A stretch of DNA of 7,034 nucleotides from CAYTNY01 sp964439215 (GTDB lineage Bacteria; Oederibacteriota; PGYV01; CAYTNY01). Under the pieces are notes generated by a model. That model was not told where the DNA came from and did not search any database. It worked only from the letters and a program-made list of their open reading frames with translations. A program made the position numbers and the translations under genes. Of this stretch, positions 1-6,562 are shown piece after piece; position 1 is the first letter of the stretch, and each line of letters begins with the position of its first letter. The stretch spans positions 1-7,034 of the forward strand of contig CAYTNY010000099.1 in assembly GCA_964439215.1 (NCBI GenBank), written 5' to 3'.

Positions 1-12
1 GCGGTTTTGCCG

Positions 13-83
13 TTACCCCCTTTACATAAAGGGGGCAAGGGGGATTTAGTCTTTAACGCCGCGCCTGCAAGCCAAACCTCAGC
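13..83 (+). repeat. Dispersed intergenic repeat, copy A
   Basis: This 71-base segment aligns without gaps to 6556-6626. It begins with a C5/G5-capped hairpin (16-35), continues with a G-rich GGGGGCAAGGGGGATTT stretch, and ends with a segment containing AACGCC and CCTGCAA. Over 28-83 I count 4 mismatches in 56 bases against copy B. Bases 39-70 match 6898-6929 (copy C) perfectly over 32 bases. All three copies have the same orientation and none lies in a gene, so this is a dispersed intergenic family. No coding potential or transposase is visible, and its function is unknown. Confidence 0.85.
16..35. repeat. Hairpin CCCCCTTT-acat-AAAGGGGG
   Basis: A perfect 8-bp stem with a 4-base loop forms the left end of repeat copy A. 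The equivalent hairpin in copy B (6559-6578) has a different loop but a perfect 9-bp stem, so base pairing is conserved while the loop varies. No T-run follows, so it does not look like a classical rho-independent terminator for an upstream gene. Confidence 0.75.
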
Positions 84-99
84 CCTCAGCACTGTATTT

Positions 100-127
100 T
101 TGAACCTTGAACTTTTGAACTTTGAAC
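100..127 (+). repeat. TTGAAC heptad array
   Basis: Four TTGAAC units start at 100, 107, 115 and 122, giving spacings of 7, 8 and 7 bases. The array lies between dispersed repeat copy A and the promoter of the operon. It is a short degenerate microsatellite-like tract. It is too far upstream of the -35 box to be a core promoter element, and I see no evidence that it binds a regulator. Confidence 0.6.
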
Positions 128-148
128 TGCCAGCCCTCCCGTTTCCGC

Positions 149-177
149 TTGACAAACCGCAGTTCTTCTTGTATAAA
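149..177 (+). promoter_or_regulatory. Sigma70-type promoter of the operon
   Basis: A perfect TTGACA -35 box (149-154) is separated by 17 bp from a TATAAA -10 box (172-177). This would start transcription near 183-186, about 50 bases before the repressor start codon and inside the palindromic operator. It is the only strong promoter I see in the window, and it sits directly before the first gene, so it probably drives the whole operon. The call rests on sequence match only. Confidence 0.8.
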
Positions 178-209
178 TAAAACAGACCGACGGTCGGTCG
201 GTTTTGTTT
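175..209. promoter_or_regulatory. Palindromic TetR-family operator
   Basis: The region is a 35-bp palindrome centred on base 192. Of 17 symmetric pairs 15 match; the mismatches are 178/206 and 184/200. The core is GACCGAC-G-GTCGGTC (185-199), flanked by A-rich and T-rich arms. Direct or inverted GACCG/CGGTC cores with A/T arms are common in operators of AcrR/TetR-type repressors. The site overlaps the end of the -10 box and the predicted transcription start, so a bound dimer or pair of dimers would block initiation. With the tetR-like gene next downstream, autorepression is the simplest reading. Confidence 0.85.
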
Positions 210-232
210 GCGAAAATAAAAGGCAGGCTAAA

Positions 233-901
233 ATGAGCAAAGAAGAGATACAGACAAAACAGAAGATACTGGCAGCAGCGCAGCGGATGTTTTTTGAAAA
301 CGGGTATGACAAAACATCCATACACGCCATAATAGAAAAGGTGGGAGTGGCAAAAGGGACATTTTACCACCATTTTAATTCCAAAGAAGAACTGATGGAA
401 GAGCTGGTAAAGGGCTTTGCCGCGGAAATTGAAAAAGGTATAAGCAGTGTCCTTGATGAAAAGATGGGGGCAGTGGAGAAACTAAATGCGGTTGCGCGCA
501 GGGGCGGGGAGCTGAAAAAAGAGCGGGCAGCGTTTATAAGGATGTATTCGGAGTTTATGGCAAATCCCGACAACTGCAGAATGACCCGCAGAATAATGGA
601 CATATCCCGTGAAATAACAGTGCCTATATATGAAAAAATAATAAGCCAGGGCATAGAAGAAGGAGTTTTTGACTGCAGCGGCCCCGGTTTTACGGCTGAA
701 ATTCTTTTTGGGCTGGGTGAAAGTATGCAGAGGCGGATTATTCCGCTTATAATTAAAGACAACCCCGGGAAAGAGGATCTGGCCGCCATTATAAAGGATT
801 TAAACGCATATGAAAGGGTGATGGAAAGAATTATCGGAGCGCCGGAGAAAAGCCTGAAGTTTGCGGAAGAGACAGATATAAAAGTATTTCTTAAAAAATA
901 A
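233..901 (+). CDS. TetR/AcrR-family transcriptional repressor
   Basis: This 222-aa protein is a normal-sized TetR-family repressor. Residues about 8-54 form the DNA-binding domain: a first helix with KILAAAQRMFFENGYDKTSI, then the turn and recognition helix with GVAKGTFYHHFNSKEEL (38-54), which is the family's signature block. Residues 55-222 are helical and variable, as expected for the ligand-binding and dimerisation domain; the ligand cannot be read from sequence. I chose ATG at 233. A TTG at 122 would extend the frame, but that start lies upstream of the promoter and would translate through the operator. The ribosome site is modest (AGG, 225-227). The gene is first in the operon, ends 12 bases before the first permease, and probably represses itself and all genes downstream through the palindrome at 175-209. 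Confidence 0.93.
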   Translation: MSKEEIQTKQKILAAAQRMFFENGYDKTSIHAIIEKVGVAKGTFYHHFNSKEELMEELVKGFAAEIEKGISSVLDEKMGAVEKLNAVARRGGELKKERAAFIRMYSEFMANPDNCRMTRRIMDISREITVPIYEKIISQGIEEGVFDCSGPGFTAEILFGLGESMQRRIIPLIIKDNPGKEDLAAIIKDLNAYERVMERIIGAPEKSLKFAEETDIKVFLKK

Positions 902-913
902 CCGGAGGAATCA

Positions 914-2266
914 ATGTTTTACTTTCTGAAGTTTGCGATAAGGAATATTTTCAAGAATAAACGCAATACATTTACCATCGCGCTTGTTGTATTTATCTGT
1001 GTTTTTGCAATGGAAATAACTGTGGGCTATATGGACGGGTTTAAGGATAAGCTCGCAAATGATTCTCTTGAAGATGTGGGGCACATTACGCTTTATAATG
1101 AGAAATACTATAATAACCTTGATTTTATGCCGCTTGATTATAATATGGAATACACGGCGCAGGTAAGAAAAAAGATACTCGATACTCCGAATGTAAAAGG
1201 CATCAGGCCTGAAATAAATTTCGGGGCAATGGCCAACAGCAAGACAGACAACCACGAAGCAATGGTTAAGGGCATTGATATTGGTTTTGAAAATTCTATG
1301 TATGACGAAAGAAAGAAATCAATAATAGAGGGAAGGTTCATAGAAAAATCCGGAGAGCTGATCATAGGCTACAAAGCAGCGGATCTTCTCAATGTAAAAC
1401 CCGGCGACAGCCTTATACTGCTTACTATGGACCAATACGGCAGTATGAATGCAATGGAAAATACAGTAACAGGCATTTTCAGGTCAAATGCGCCTTCTGA
1501 GGATGAAGGGCTTGTGATATGCCCGCTTGAGGATGTTCAGAAGCTGCTGTGGCTGGAGGGAAGGGTCACTGAAATAAAGGTGAATGTAGATGAATATATG
1601 GGGTACGGTATGCGTGCGGAGCAGGAAATTCAGGAGATGCGCCAAAAGGCGGAAAATGCCGAAACTGCGGAAAAAAAGCAGCAGATACTGGATGAACTTA
1701 ACAATAAATATCCGCTAAAAGGGCCCCGGAAAACCGCGGTGCTGCTTGAAAAAAAACTCAGCAGCAGTGTTGCGGCAGTGCCGTGGCAGGAAGAACAGTC
1801 ATTTGTTCTGCTTGCAATGTATATGATGGATATATGGACATTTATTATGGCGGGTATAATAGTATTTGTGGCAGGAATGGGCATCACGAATTCCTTTCTT
1901 ATGAATATTATGGGGCGTATGCCTGAATTCGGTATGATGAGGGCGATGGGCCTTTCGAAAAAGCAGATGTTTGGAATGATAACTGCCGAGTCGTTTTTTC
2001 TCGGGCTGCTCGGCACAATAGCGGGGCTTTTGCCGGGTGCTGCCCTGGTATGGTATTTTCAGGAGAACCCGATAAACTACGGCAATATGGCGGAAGTAAT
2101 TGAAACTTATGAAGGGCTTGACTCGGTAATAGGAACGTCTCTTACTATAGAGGGTCTGCTCATTGTTTTTGCGATGGGCGTGCTGATATCTGTGGCAGCA
2201 TCTTTGTATCCGGCAGGGCTTGCCATAAGAAAGAAAACAGTTGACGTGCTCAGGGGGATGAGATGA
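914..2266 (+). CDS. FtsX/MacB-type ABC permease, LolC/LolE-like (permease A)
   Basis: This 450-aa inner-membrane permease has the MacB/LolC/FtsX topology. One N-terminal membrane helix (about 19-37) is followed by a large periplasmic domain (about 40-305) and three C-terminal helices (about 308-331, 358-381, 412-435). After helix 2, the cytoplasmic block EFGMMRAMGLSKKQ (338-351) is the conserved FtsX-family segment that contacts the ATPase. The end, YPAGLAIRKKTVDVLRG, is also typical. No ATPase domain is fused, unlike MacB, so it needs a separate ATPase, probably the last gene here. The periplasmic domain carries a charged, likely helical stretch (about 231-265, rich in E, K, Q and A) that permease B lacks. 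GGAGG at 904-908 supports the ATG. The stop overlaps the next start by 4 bases. It probably pairs with permease B as a LolC/LolE-like heterodimer. The substrate is not known. Confidence 0.9.
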   Translation: MFYFLKFAIRNIFKNKRNTFTIALVVFICVFAMEITVGYMDGFKDKLANDSLEDVGHITLYNEKYYNNLDFMPLDYNMEYTAQVRKKILDTPNVKGIRPEINFGAMANSKTDNHEAMVKGIDIGFENSMYDERKKSIIEGRFIEKSGELIIGYKAADLLNVKPGDSLILLTMDQYGSMNAMENTVTGIFRSNAPSEDEGLVICPLEDVQKLLWLEGRVTEIKVNVDEYMGYGMRAEQEIQEMRQKAENAETAEKKQQILDELNNKYPLKGPRKTAVLLEKKLSSSVAAVPWQEEQSFVLLAMYMMDIWTFIMAGIIVFVAGMGITNSFLMNIMGRMPEFGMMRAMGLSKKQMFGMITAESFFLGLLGTIAGLLPGAALVWYFQENPINYGNMAEVIETYEGLDSVIGTSLTIEGLLIVFAMGVLISVAASLYPAGLAIRKKTVDVLRGMR

Positions 2267-3495
2267 ACACAAAAATTCTTAAGATAGCGGTAAACAATGT
2301 TATAAAGCACAAGAGAAGGACGCTCTTTAATTCCCTTACCTTTGCGGCCAATGCAATGGCCCTGATACTGGTAATCGGAATGGTAAACGGTATGTACAAT
2401 ACAATGTATGAGCGTACAATAGACCTTGAAACAGGGCATTTCAAGATATACCACAAAGATTACGCGCAGGAAAAGAAAAAGACGCCGATAGAAAAGAATA
2501 TTGACGATCCAAGCGGATTGATTAAATTATTGGAGAGTATAAAGCATTATGAATCCGCGGCTCCCCGCATACTCAACAGCGGCTCGCTCAGCAATATGGA
2601 AAACAAGACAAACATTATGATAATGGGAATTGATATGGAAAAAGAACTGCGGACAATGAAGCTCTTCTCGAAGATGAAAGAAGAGGATATGCTTGCGCAA
2701 AGCGGCGCTCAGATGCTTCTGGGCGGCAGGCTGGCGGAGCTTATGGGCAATGACAAAGGAGATTCTATGCTTTTATTTTCCCGCACGGCTTCCGGCGCGA
2801 ACAATCTGGTGGATGCAGCGGTAAAAGGGGTTTACCGCATAGGATTCGCGAAAATGGAAAAAAGTTTAGTGTTCATACCGATTGAATTCGCGCGTGATTT
2901 TTTTGATATGCAGGGAAAGGCAACAGAAGTTGTGGTAAAAATCACTGACAGGAAATATCTGGAGCAGGCAAAAAAAGAGATACAGGATATTCTGGATGAA
3001 AAATTCCCGGCGCTTGCGGTGCGCGATTGGAAACAGGAGGCAGCGGGCCTTATTGCCGGCGCTCAGGCGGATTATATAACTTACGGTATTATATTCGCCA
3101 TACTGCTGTTTCTGGCTGTGTTTATTATTATGAACACGCTTACAATTACTGTGTTTGAAAGAACAAAAGAGATCGGCACGCTGCGCGCGTTCGGCCTTGA
3201 AAAAGGGCAGATACGCTGGATGTTTTTGTGGGAAGGGCTGATACTTTCGGCGGGAGGAGCGGTTATCGGGGGGCTTCTGGTTATTCCTTTGGCCGTATAT
3301 ATGGCGCAGACAGGGATAACCATACCGCCTGATATGATGGACCGGATGCCTTTTCCCGTGGAAAGTATGACATCAAAACACGCGGCAGCCGACTGGCTGC
3401 TTACATTTGTCATATGCCTGGCAGCGGGCGCAGCTGGCGCGATAATGCCCGCGAACAGGGCGGCTAAAACAGTTATCGTGGATGCTCTTAAATAA
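2263..3495 (+). CDS. FtsX/MacB-type ABC permease, LolC/LolE-like (permease B)
   Basis: This second permease (410 aa) has the same four-helix plan: helix 1 at about 22-42, a periplasmic domain at about 43-268, and helices at about 271-295, 322-347 and 377-397. The cytoplasmic segment ERTKEIGTLRAFGLEKGQI (299-317) is a textbook FtsX/LolC/LolE motif and more canonical than its counterpart in permease A. The C-terminus (MPANRAAKTVIVDALK) is also typical of the family. Its ATG overlaps the permease A stop (ATGA, 2263-2266), which implies translational coupling and roughly equal amounts of the two proteins. The two permeases differ clearly in sequence, so a LolC/LolE-style heterodimer is more likely than two homodimers. 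The cargo is inferred only from the neighbours (a LolA-like carrier and a barrel) and would be a lipid or lipoprotein. Confidence 0.9.
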   Translation: MNTKILKIAVNNVIKHKRRTLFNSLTFAANAMALILVIGMVNGMYNTMYERTIDLETGHFKIYHKDYAQEKKKTPIEKNIDDPSGLIKLLESIKHYESAAPRILNSGSLSNMENKTNIMIMGIDMEKELRTMKLFSKMKEEDMLAQSGAQMLLGGRLAELMGNDKGDSMLLFSRTASGANNLVDAAVKGVYRIGFAKMEKSLVFIPIEFARDFFDMQGKATEVVVKITDRKYLEQAKKEIQDILDEKFPALAVRDWKQEAAGLIAGAQADYITYGIIFAILLFLAVFIIMNTLTITVFERTKEIGTLRAFGLEKGQIRWMFLWEGLILSAGGAVIGGLLVIPLAVYMAQTGITIPPDMMDRMPFPVESMTSKHAAADWLLTFVICLAAGAAGAIMPANRAAKTVIVDALK

Positions 3496-3615
3496 AGACG
3501 GAAATTACGGATGCGGAAGATTTATACAGACAGTAAAACTGTAATGATAATAGAATAACAGCTATAAGAAAGACACAGGACAGCAAAGCAGGCAAAAACA
3601 AAGGAGGTATATATT
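3496..3615. other. 120-bp spacer between permease B and the carrier gene
   Basis: This is the longest gap inside the operon. It is A-rich and contains a weak hairpin (ACAGT-aaa-ACTGT, 3530-3542) without a T-run. I looked for a second promoter and found -10-like hexamers (GATAAT at 3546, TAGAAT at 3551) but no acceptable -35 box at the right distance. There is no copy of the 175-209 palindrome. I therefore treat it as an internal operon spacer that could still hold a weak promoter or a processing site. Confidence 0.4.
3602..3607 (+). promoter_or_regulatory. Strong Shine-Dalgarno site of the carrier gene
   Basis: AGGAGG lies 8 bases before the ATG at 3616 and is part of AAGGAGGT, a near-perfect anti-16S match. 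It is one of the strongest ribosome sites in the operon. It suggests that the soluble carrier is made in larger amounts than the permeases, as is usual for a periplasmic shuttle, though that is inference. Confidence 0.7.
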
Positions 3616-4437
3616 ATGAAACTATTGATAAAGCCGGTTTTTACATTTGCCGCTGTCGCAGTATTGTCAGCCGCGGCGTGCTGTACGGTATGGGCAGGAC
3701 AGGCAGTAGAAAAATCAAAATTGTCTGAATCATACGAGGCGGATGAGAGTATCGCGGAAAAATACACCAAAGAGGATGCGGAAAAATACCTGCGCAATGT
3801 TGATGATTCTATGTATCCTGACGTATTCAGATCTGTTATGGAAATGAATACATACAGAAAAGACCGACGGCCGCTTGAGTTCAGGTATGTCATACATTCA
3901 AAAGGGAGCGGTGAGGATATGAAATCGCTTATGGAGGTTGTGGAGCCGGCGCGGGATAAAGGCAAAAAGATTCTTATGACAGGCAATAATCTGTGGATGT
4001 ATATGCCGAATGTTTCCAGGCCCATAAAACTTTCCAGAAAACAGTCATTTATGGGATCGACTTTTTCGAATGAGGACCTTGCGGATTCTACGTGGCAGGA
4101 TGATTATTCGGCGCGTATAGTAAATGAAAAAGAGGGAAAATTTCTTCTGAGAATGAAAGCAAAACGGGATGATGTGGCATACGACCGTATAGATATGTGG
4201 GTTGAAAAGGAAAGAAGGGTGCCTGTGGAAGGACGGTATTATGGACTGTCCGGCAAAGCCATAAAAGAGATCTATTTTTCAAATGTAAAGGAAGTCGCGG
4301 GTATGCTCAGGCCGCTTGATATGAAAATGGCTGACCTGCTGGAAGAAGGGTCATATACACAGGTTAAACTGGTTGAACTGGAAGGTCTGGACAGCCTGCC
4401 GGATTATATGTTTGACCAGACACAGCTCGGCAGATAA
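3616..4437 (+). CDS. LolA-like periplasmic carrier (outer-membrane lipoprotein-sorting protein family)
   Basis: This 273-aa secreted protein has a signal peptide: KLLIK, a hydrophobic core to about residue 25, and a likely signal peptidase I cut after VWA (27). Cys22-Cys23 lie in the hydrophobic core, but the preceding residues do not form a good lipobox. Residues about 52-80 are a helix, followed by beta-rich sequence. The block GNNLWMYMPNVSRPIKLS (123-140) and then QSFMGSTFSNEDL (143-155) are characteristic of proteins annotated as outer-membrane lipoprotein-sorting protein (LolA-like fold, Pfam PF17131 by recollection). DRIDMWVEKERRVPVEGRYY (190-209) also fits the family. LolA-fold proteins hold acyl chains in a half-barrel cavity. 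Placed between two LolC/E-like permeases and a barrel gene, it probably shuttles a lipid or lipoprotein through the periplasm. The family is longer than classical LolA, and real lipoprotein cargo is unproven. Confidence 0.87.
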   Translation: MKLLIKPVFTFAAVAVLSAAACCTVWAGQAVEKSKLSESYEADESIAEKYTKEDAEKYLRNVDDSMYPDVFRSVMEMNTYRKDRRPLEFRYVIHSKGSGEDMKSLMEVVEPARDKGKKILMTGNNLWMYMPNVSRPIKLSRKQSFMGSTFSNEDLADSTWQDDYSARIVNEKEGKFLLRMKAKRDDVAYDRIDMWVEKERRVPVEGRYYGLSGKAIKEIYFSNVKEVAGMLRPLDMKMADLLEEGSYTQVKLVELEGLDSLPDYMFDQTQLGR

Positions 4438-4486
4438 ACCGCCGGAACCGTAAAAAAATAGAAAATTATAATAATAAGGAGATGCT

Positions 4487-5629
4487 ATGAAAAGAACCGC
4501 TGCGCTGGCAGTTTTTATCTTATTTGCGGTTTCTGTTTCCGGGTTTAACATTTCCCTGGATGCGGAAGCAAACTTTGTACATACGTCGTATATAAAAAAC
4601 AGCACATACGACATTCTGCCCGCTTTGCAGGAACAGGATATGCATACATCACAAGCATTTGAAAAACTTATGCTCAGGGCCGAAAAAAGAATAGAGGAAG
4701 TGAAATTTGTATTTGACGCGAGATTCTATCTGTATGCCGGCGGAGCCGGACTTGATTATACCGTGGATAACGCCTACTTCCAGATAGAAAACGGTCCGTT
4801 TATCGCGTATCTGGGAAAACAGAGAATAAAGTGGGGTACAGGCTATACCTGGAACCCAACGGACCTGCTTCAGCCGGGCAAGGAAATACTTGACCCTGAA
4901 ATAAATCTTGAAGGAATATACGCGTTAAGGGCCGAGTACTCATCACCCCTGTTTACGCCTTCTCTTGTTCTTGCGGCCGATACATCGCGGGAATATGAGC
5001 ATTCCGCGGAAAGTTTTACCGCGGCTCTCAGTCTTTATAAATTTATCGGAACTATGGATATCTTTGTGAATGGTATTTACAGATACAACAACAGGCAGAG
5101 CCTGGGCGCCGCAATTGCCTGGGATGTGGACTGGTTTGTTATAAATGCAGAATACGCCGCGGCAAGATATATGAGAAAAGAGCCGGAGCTGATATACAAG
5201 CGGGAGATACTGGGGACGGATGAAACCGCCTGCAGCTGGCTCATAGGCATAAACCGGCAAATGGGGCAGGATCTGTTTATAAACCTGGAGTATTATCATA
5301 ATGGTTTCGGGCTCAGCAACAGTGAGTTTGATTCTTTTGTATATGACGGCATTGCCCCGCGTTATCTGTCGCTTTCGATGAAAAGGGACTACCTTGCCGG
5401 GACTTTTTCGCTTGCGTGGTATGACAAGTTCAGTGTCAGCCTGACCTCAGTATACGGGATGAATGATGGCTCTATATTTATTTATCCGGTAATAGCGTAT
5501 GTTGAAAATCCGAATTTTACGGTTGAACTCGGATATATCGGCAACTTTTCGGATGAGACAAGCCCGGGCGGCTATTACTCTCTGCCTGTAAGATACGCCG
5601 CGGAATTTGTTGTAACAGCATATTTCTGA
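4487..5629 (+). CDS. Outer-membrane beta-barrel protein, DUF1302-like
   Basis: This 380-aa protein has a signal peptide (KRTAALAVFILFAVSVSG, cut near residue 19) and then many alternating polar/hydrophobic, aromatic-rich strands. It ends in EFVVTAYF, with the terminal Phe expected of a BamA-recognised barrel. The block LGKQRIKWGTGYTWNPTDLL (109-128) followed by QPGKE resembles the G-[RK]-Q-x3-W-G ... N-P-x-D ... P-G-x-E pattern that I recall from DUF1302 barrels. In other bacteria such barrels occur beside LolA-fold proteins (DUF1329) and MMPL/RND transporters. Here the barrel follows a LolA-like gene by 49 bases, with AAGGAG (4476-4481) as its ribosome site. It could accept cargo from the carrier, form an exit pore or be the cargo itself; sequence cannot decide. 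The barrel call is strong, the exact family moderate. Confidence 0.82.
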   Translation: MKRTAALAVFILFAVSVSGFNISLDAEANFVHTSYIKNSTYDILPALQEQDMHTSQAFEKLMLRAEKRIEEVKFVFDARFYLYAGGAGLDYTVDNAYFQIENGPFIAYLGKQRIKWGTGYTWNPTDLLQPGKEILDPEINLEGIYALRAEYSSPLFTPSLVLAADTSREYEHSAESFTAALSLYKFIGTMDIFVNGIYRYNNRQSLGAAIAWDVDWFVINAEYAAARYMRKEPELIYKREILGTDETACSWLIGINRQMGQDLFINLEYYHNGFGLSNSEFDSFVYDGIAPRYLSLSMKRDYLAGTFSLAWYDKFSVSLTSVYGMNDGSIFIYPVIAYVENPNFTVELGYIGNFSDETSPGGYYSLPVRYAAEFVVTAYF

Positions 5630-5663
5630 TGCGTGAAAATAATAAAAATGTTTTAAACAGTTG

Positions 5664-5669
5664 AGGAGG
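5664..5669 (+). promoter_or_regulatory. Shine-Dalgarno site that fixes the ATPase start
   Basis: AGGAGG lies 6 bases before the ATG at 5676. An in-frame TTG at 5661 would add five residues (MRRIK) but starts upstream of this site and has none of its own. ATG at 5676 is therefore the supported start. Confidence 0.8.
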
Positions 5670-5675
5670 ATTAAA

Positions 5676-6374
5676 ATGAAACATTCAATTTATGTTAAAG
5701 ACGCCGCAAAAGACTATCACTTGGGGAAAACAATAGTCCACGCCCTTAAGGATGTTGACCTTGAAGTTGAGGAAGGGGAGTTTCTGTCCATAGTGGGCCC
5801 CTCGGGATCCGGCAAGACAACACTTTTGAACCTCATAGGGTGTCTTGACTATCCGACATCCGGAACCGTAAAGCTTTTTGATGAGTATAATGTCTCTGAC
5901 CTGAATGATAAGGACGCGACAAAACTCAGAAGGGAAAGCATTGGGTTCATTTTCCAGACATTTAACTTAATACCCGTGCTGAACGTATTTGAGAACATTG
6001 AGTTCCCTCTGATAATACAGGGTATTAAAAAAGAGGAAAGAGCTGAAAGAGTCAATAATATTATCGAAGAAGTGGGGCTTGCGGATTATATCAAACACAA
6101 ACCCGATGAACTCTCGGGCGGGCAGAGGCAGAGAATAGCCGTGGCAAGGGCGCTTATTACAAATCCCAAACTTGTTCTCGCGGACGAACCCACAGCGAAC
6201 CTGGACAAGCAGACAGGGCTTAATATTCTCAAGATGATGAAAAGACTAAATGAAACCCACAAGACAACTTTTATTTTCTCCACCCATGACCCCAAAGTTA
6301 TGGAACTTGCCAAAAGAGTCGTTGTTCTTGAGGACGGCAAAGTGGCAAAAGACAACGGAATGGCGTACAGGTAG
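5676..6374 (+). CDS. ABC transporter ATPase, LolD/MacB type
   Basis: This 232-aa ATPase has all catalytic motifs intact: Walker A GPSGSGKTT (41-49), Q-loop Gln94 in GFIFQTFNLIP, signature LSGGQ (146-150), Walker B LVLADEP with catalytic Glu171, D-loop ANLD (174-177) and H-loop His204 in STHD. GFIFQxFNLIP, LSGGQRQRIAVARAL and ADEPTANLD are the wording of the LolD/MacB/FtsE branch, the correct partner for FtsX-type permeases. No other ATPase is visible, so it should energise permeases A and B as the LolD-like subunit, bound at the inner face of the cytoplasmic membrane. Its position is unusual: it is last in the operon, 2.2 kb after its permeases, beyond the carrier and barrel genes. It starts 46 bases after the barrel stop with a strong ribosome site. 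No convincing terminator follows. Confidence 0.95.
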   Translation: MKHSIYVKDAAKDYHLGKTIVHALKDVDLEVEEGEFLSIVGPSGSGKTTLLNLIGCLDYPTSGTVKLFDEYNVSDLNDKDATKLRRESIGFIFQTFNLIPVLNVFENIEFPLIIQGIKKEERAERVNNIIEEVGLADYIKHKPDELSGGQRQRIAVARALITNPKLVLADEPTANLDKQTGLNILKMMKRLNETHKTTFIFSTHDPKVMELAKRVVVLEDGKVAKDNGMAYR

Positions 6375-6416
6375 GGAGAGGGAGGACCGGAAGCTTGGAA
6401 GATTAGCAGCCTGGAG

Positions 6417-6474
6417 GTTTGGCAAAAGCTATGCCTGAGGATTGGATGATTGGAAGGTTAGGTGTTTGGCAAAA
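6417..6474 (+). repeat. Short direct repeat GTTTGGCAAAA, 47-bp period
   Basis: GTTTGGCAAAA occurs at 6417-6427 and again at 6464-6474. Between the two copies is TTGGA-rich heptad-like sequence (for example ATTGGATGATTGGAAGGTTAG, 6441-6461). It looks like a decayed tandem repeat unit rather than a binding site. Confidence 0.5.
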
Positions 6475-6499
6475 TCAAAAGAATAAGACCCGTAAGGTG

Positions 6500-6562
6500 T
6501 TGAAAGGTTTTACCCCTCCTCATAGAGGACAAGAACTGTATGGCTTTGAAAGGTTTTACCCC
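6500..6562 (+). repeat. 17-bp direct repeat TTGAAAGGTTTTACCCC
   Basis: The 17-mer occurs at 6500-6516 and 6546-6562, 46 bases apart. The second copy runs directly into the hairpin that opens dispersed repeat copy B; the first runs into a smaller hairpin (TCCTC-ata-GAGGA, 6517-6529). The same leader thus precedes two different hairpins, which suggests a duplicated and diverged unit, the first copy being truncated. Confidence 0.65.

Noticed and set aside
122..232. A 37-residue N-terminal extension of the TetR protein from a TTG start
   Set aside because: It would begin upstream of the promoter and translate through the operator. The residues are unlike a TetR N-terminus, and the ATG at 233 gives a normal family start.
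3523..3568. A possible second promoter before the carrier gene
   Set aside because: Several -10-like hexamers exist in A-rich sequence, but none has a recognisable -35 box 16-18 bases upstream.
3625..3687. A lipoprotein signal peptide in the LolA-like protein (Cys22-Cys23)
   Set aside because: The residues before the cysteines (Ala-Ala-Ala) lack the usual Leu/Val/Ile at -3, the cysteines lie in the hydrophobic core, and a good signal peptidase I site (VWA) follows.
3861..3870. A second copy of the operator half-site AGACCGACGG inside the carrier gene
   Set aside because: Only ten bases match, and the symmetric half does not follow. It lies in coding sequence and is probably chance.
6250..6438. 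A 62-codon frame overlapping the 3' end of the ATPase gene
   Set aside because: It is the shifted frame of the ATPase coding region, has no ribosome site, and runs into repeat DNA.
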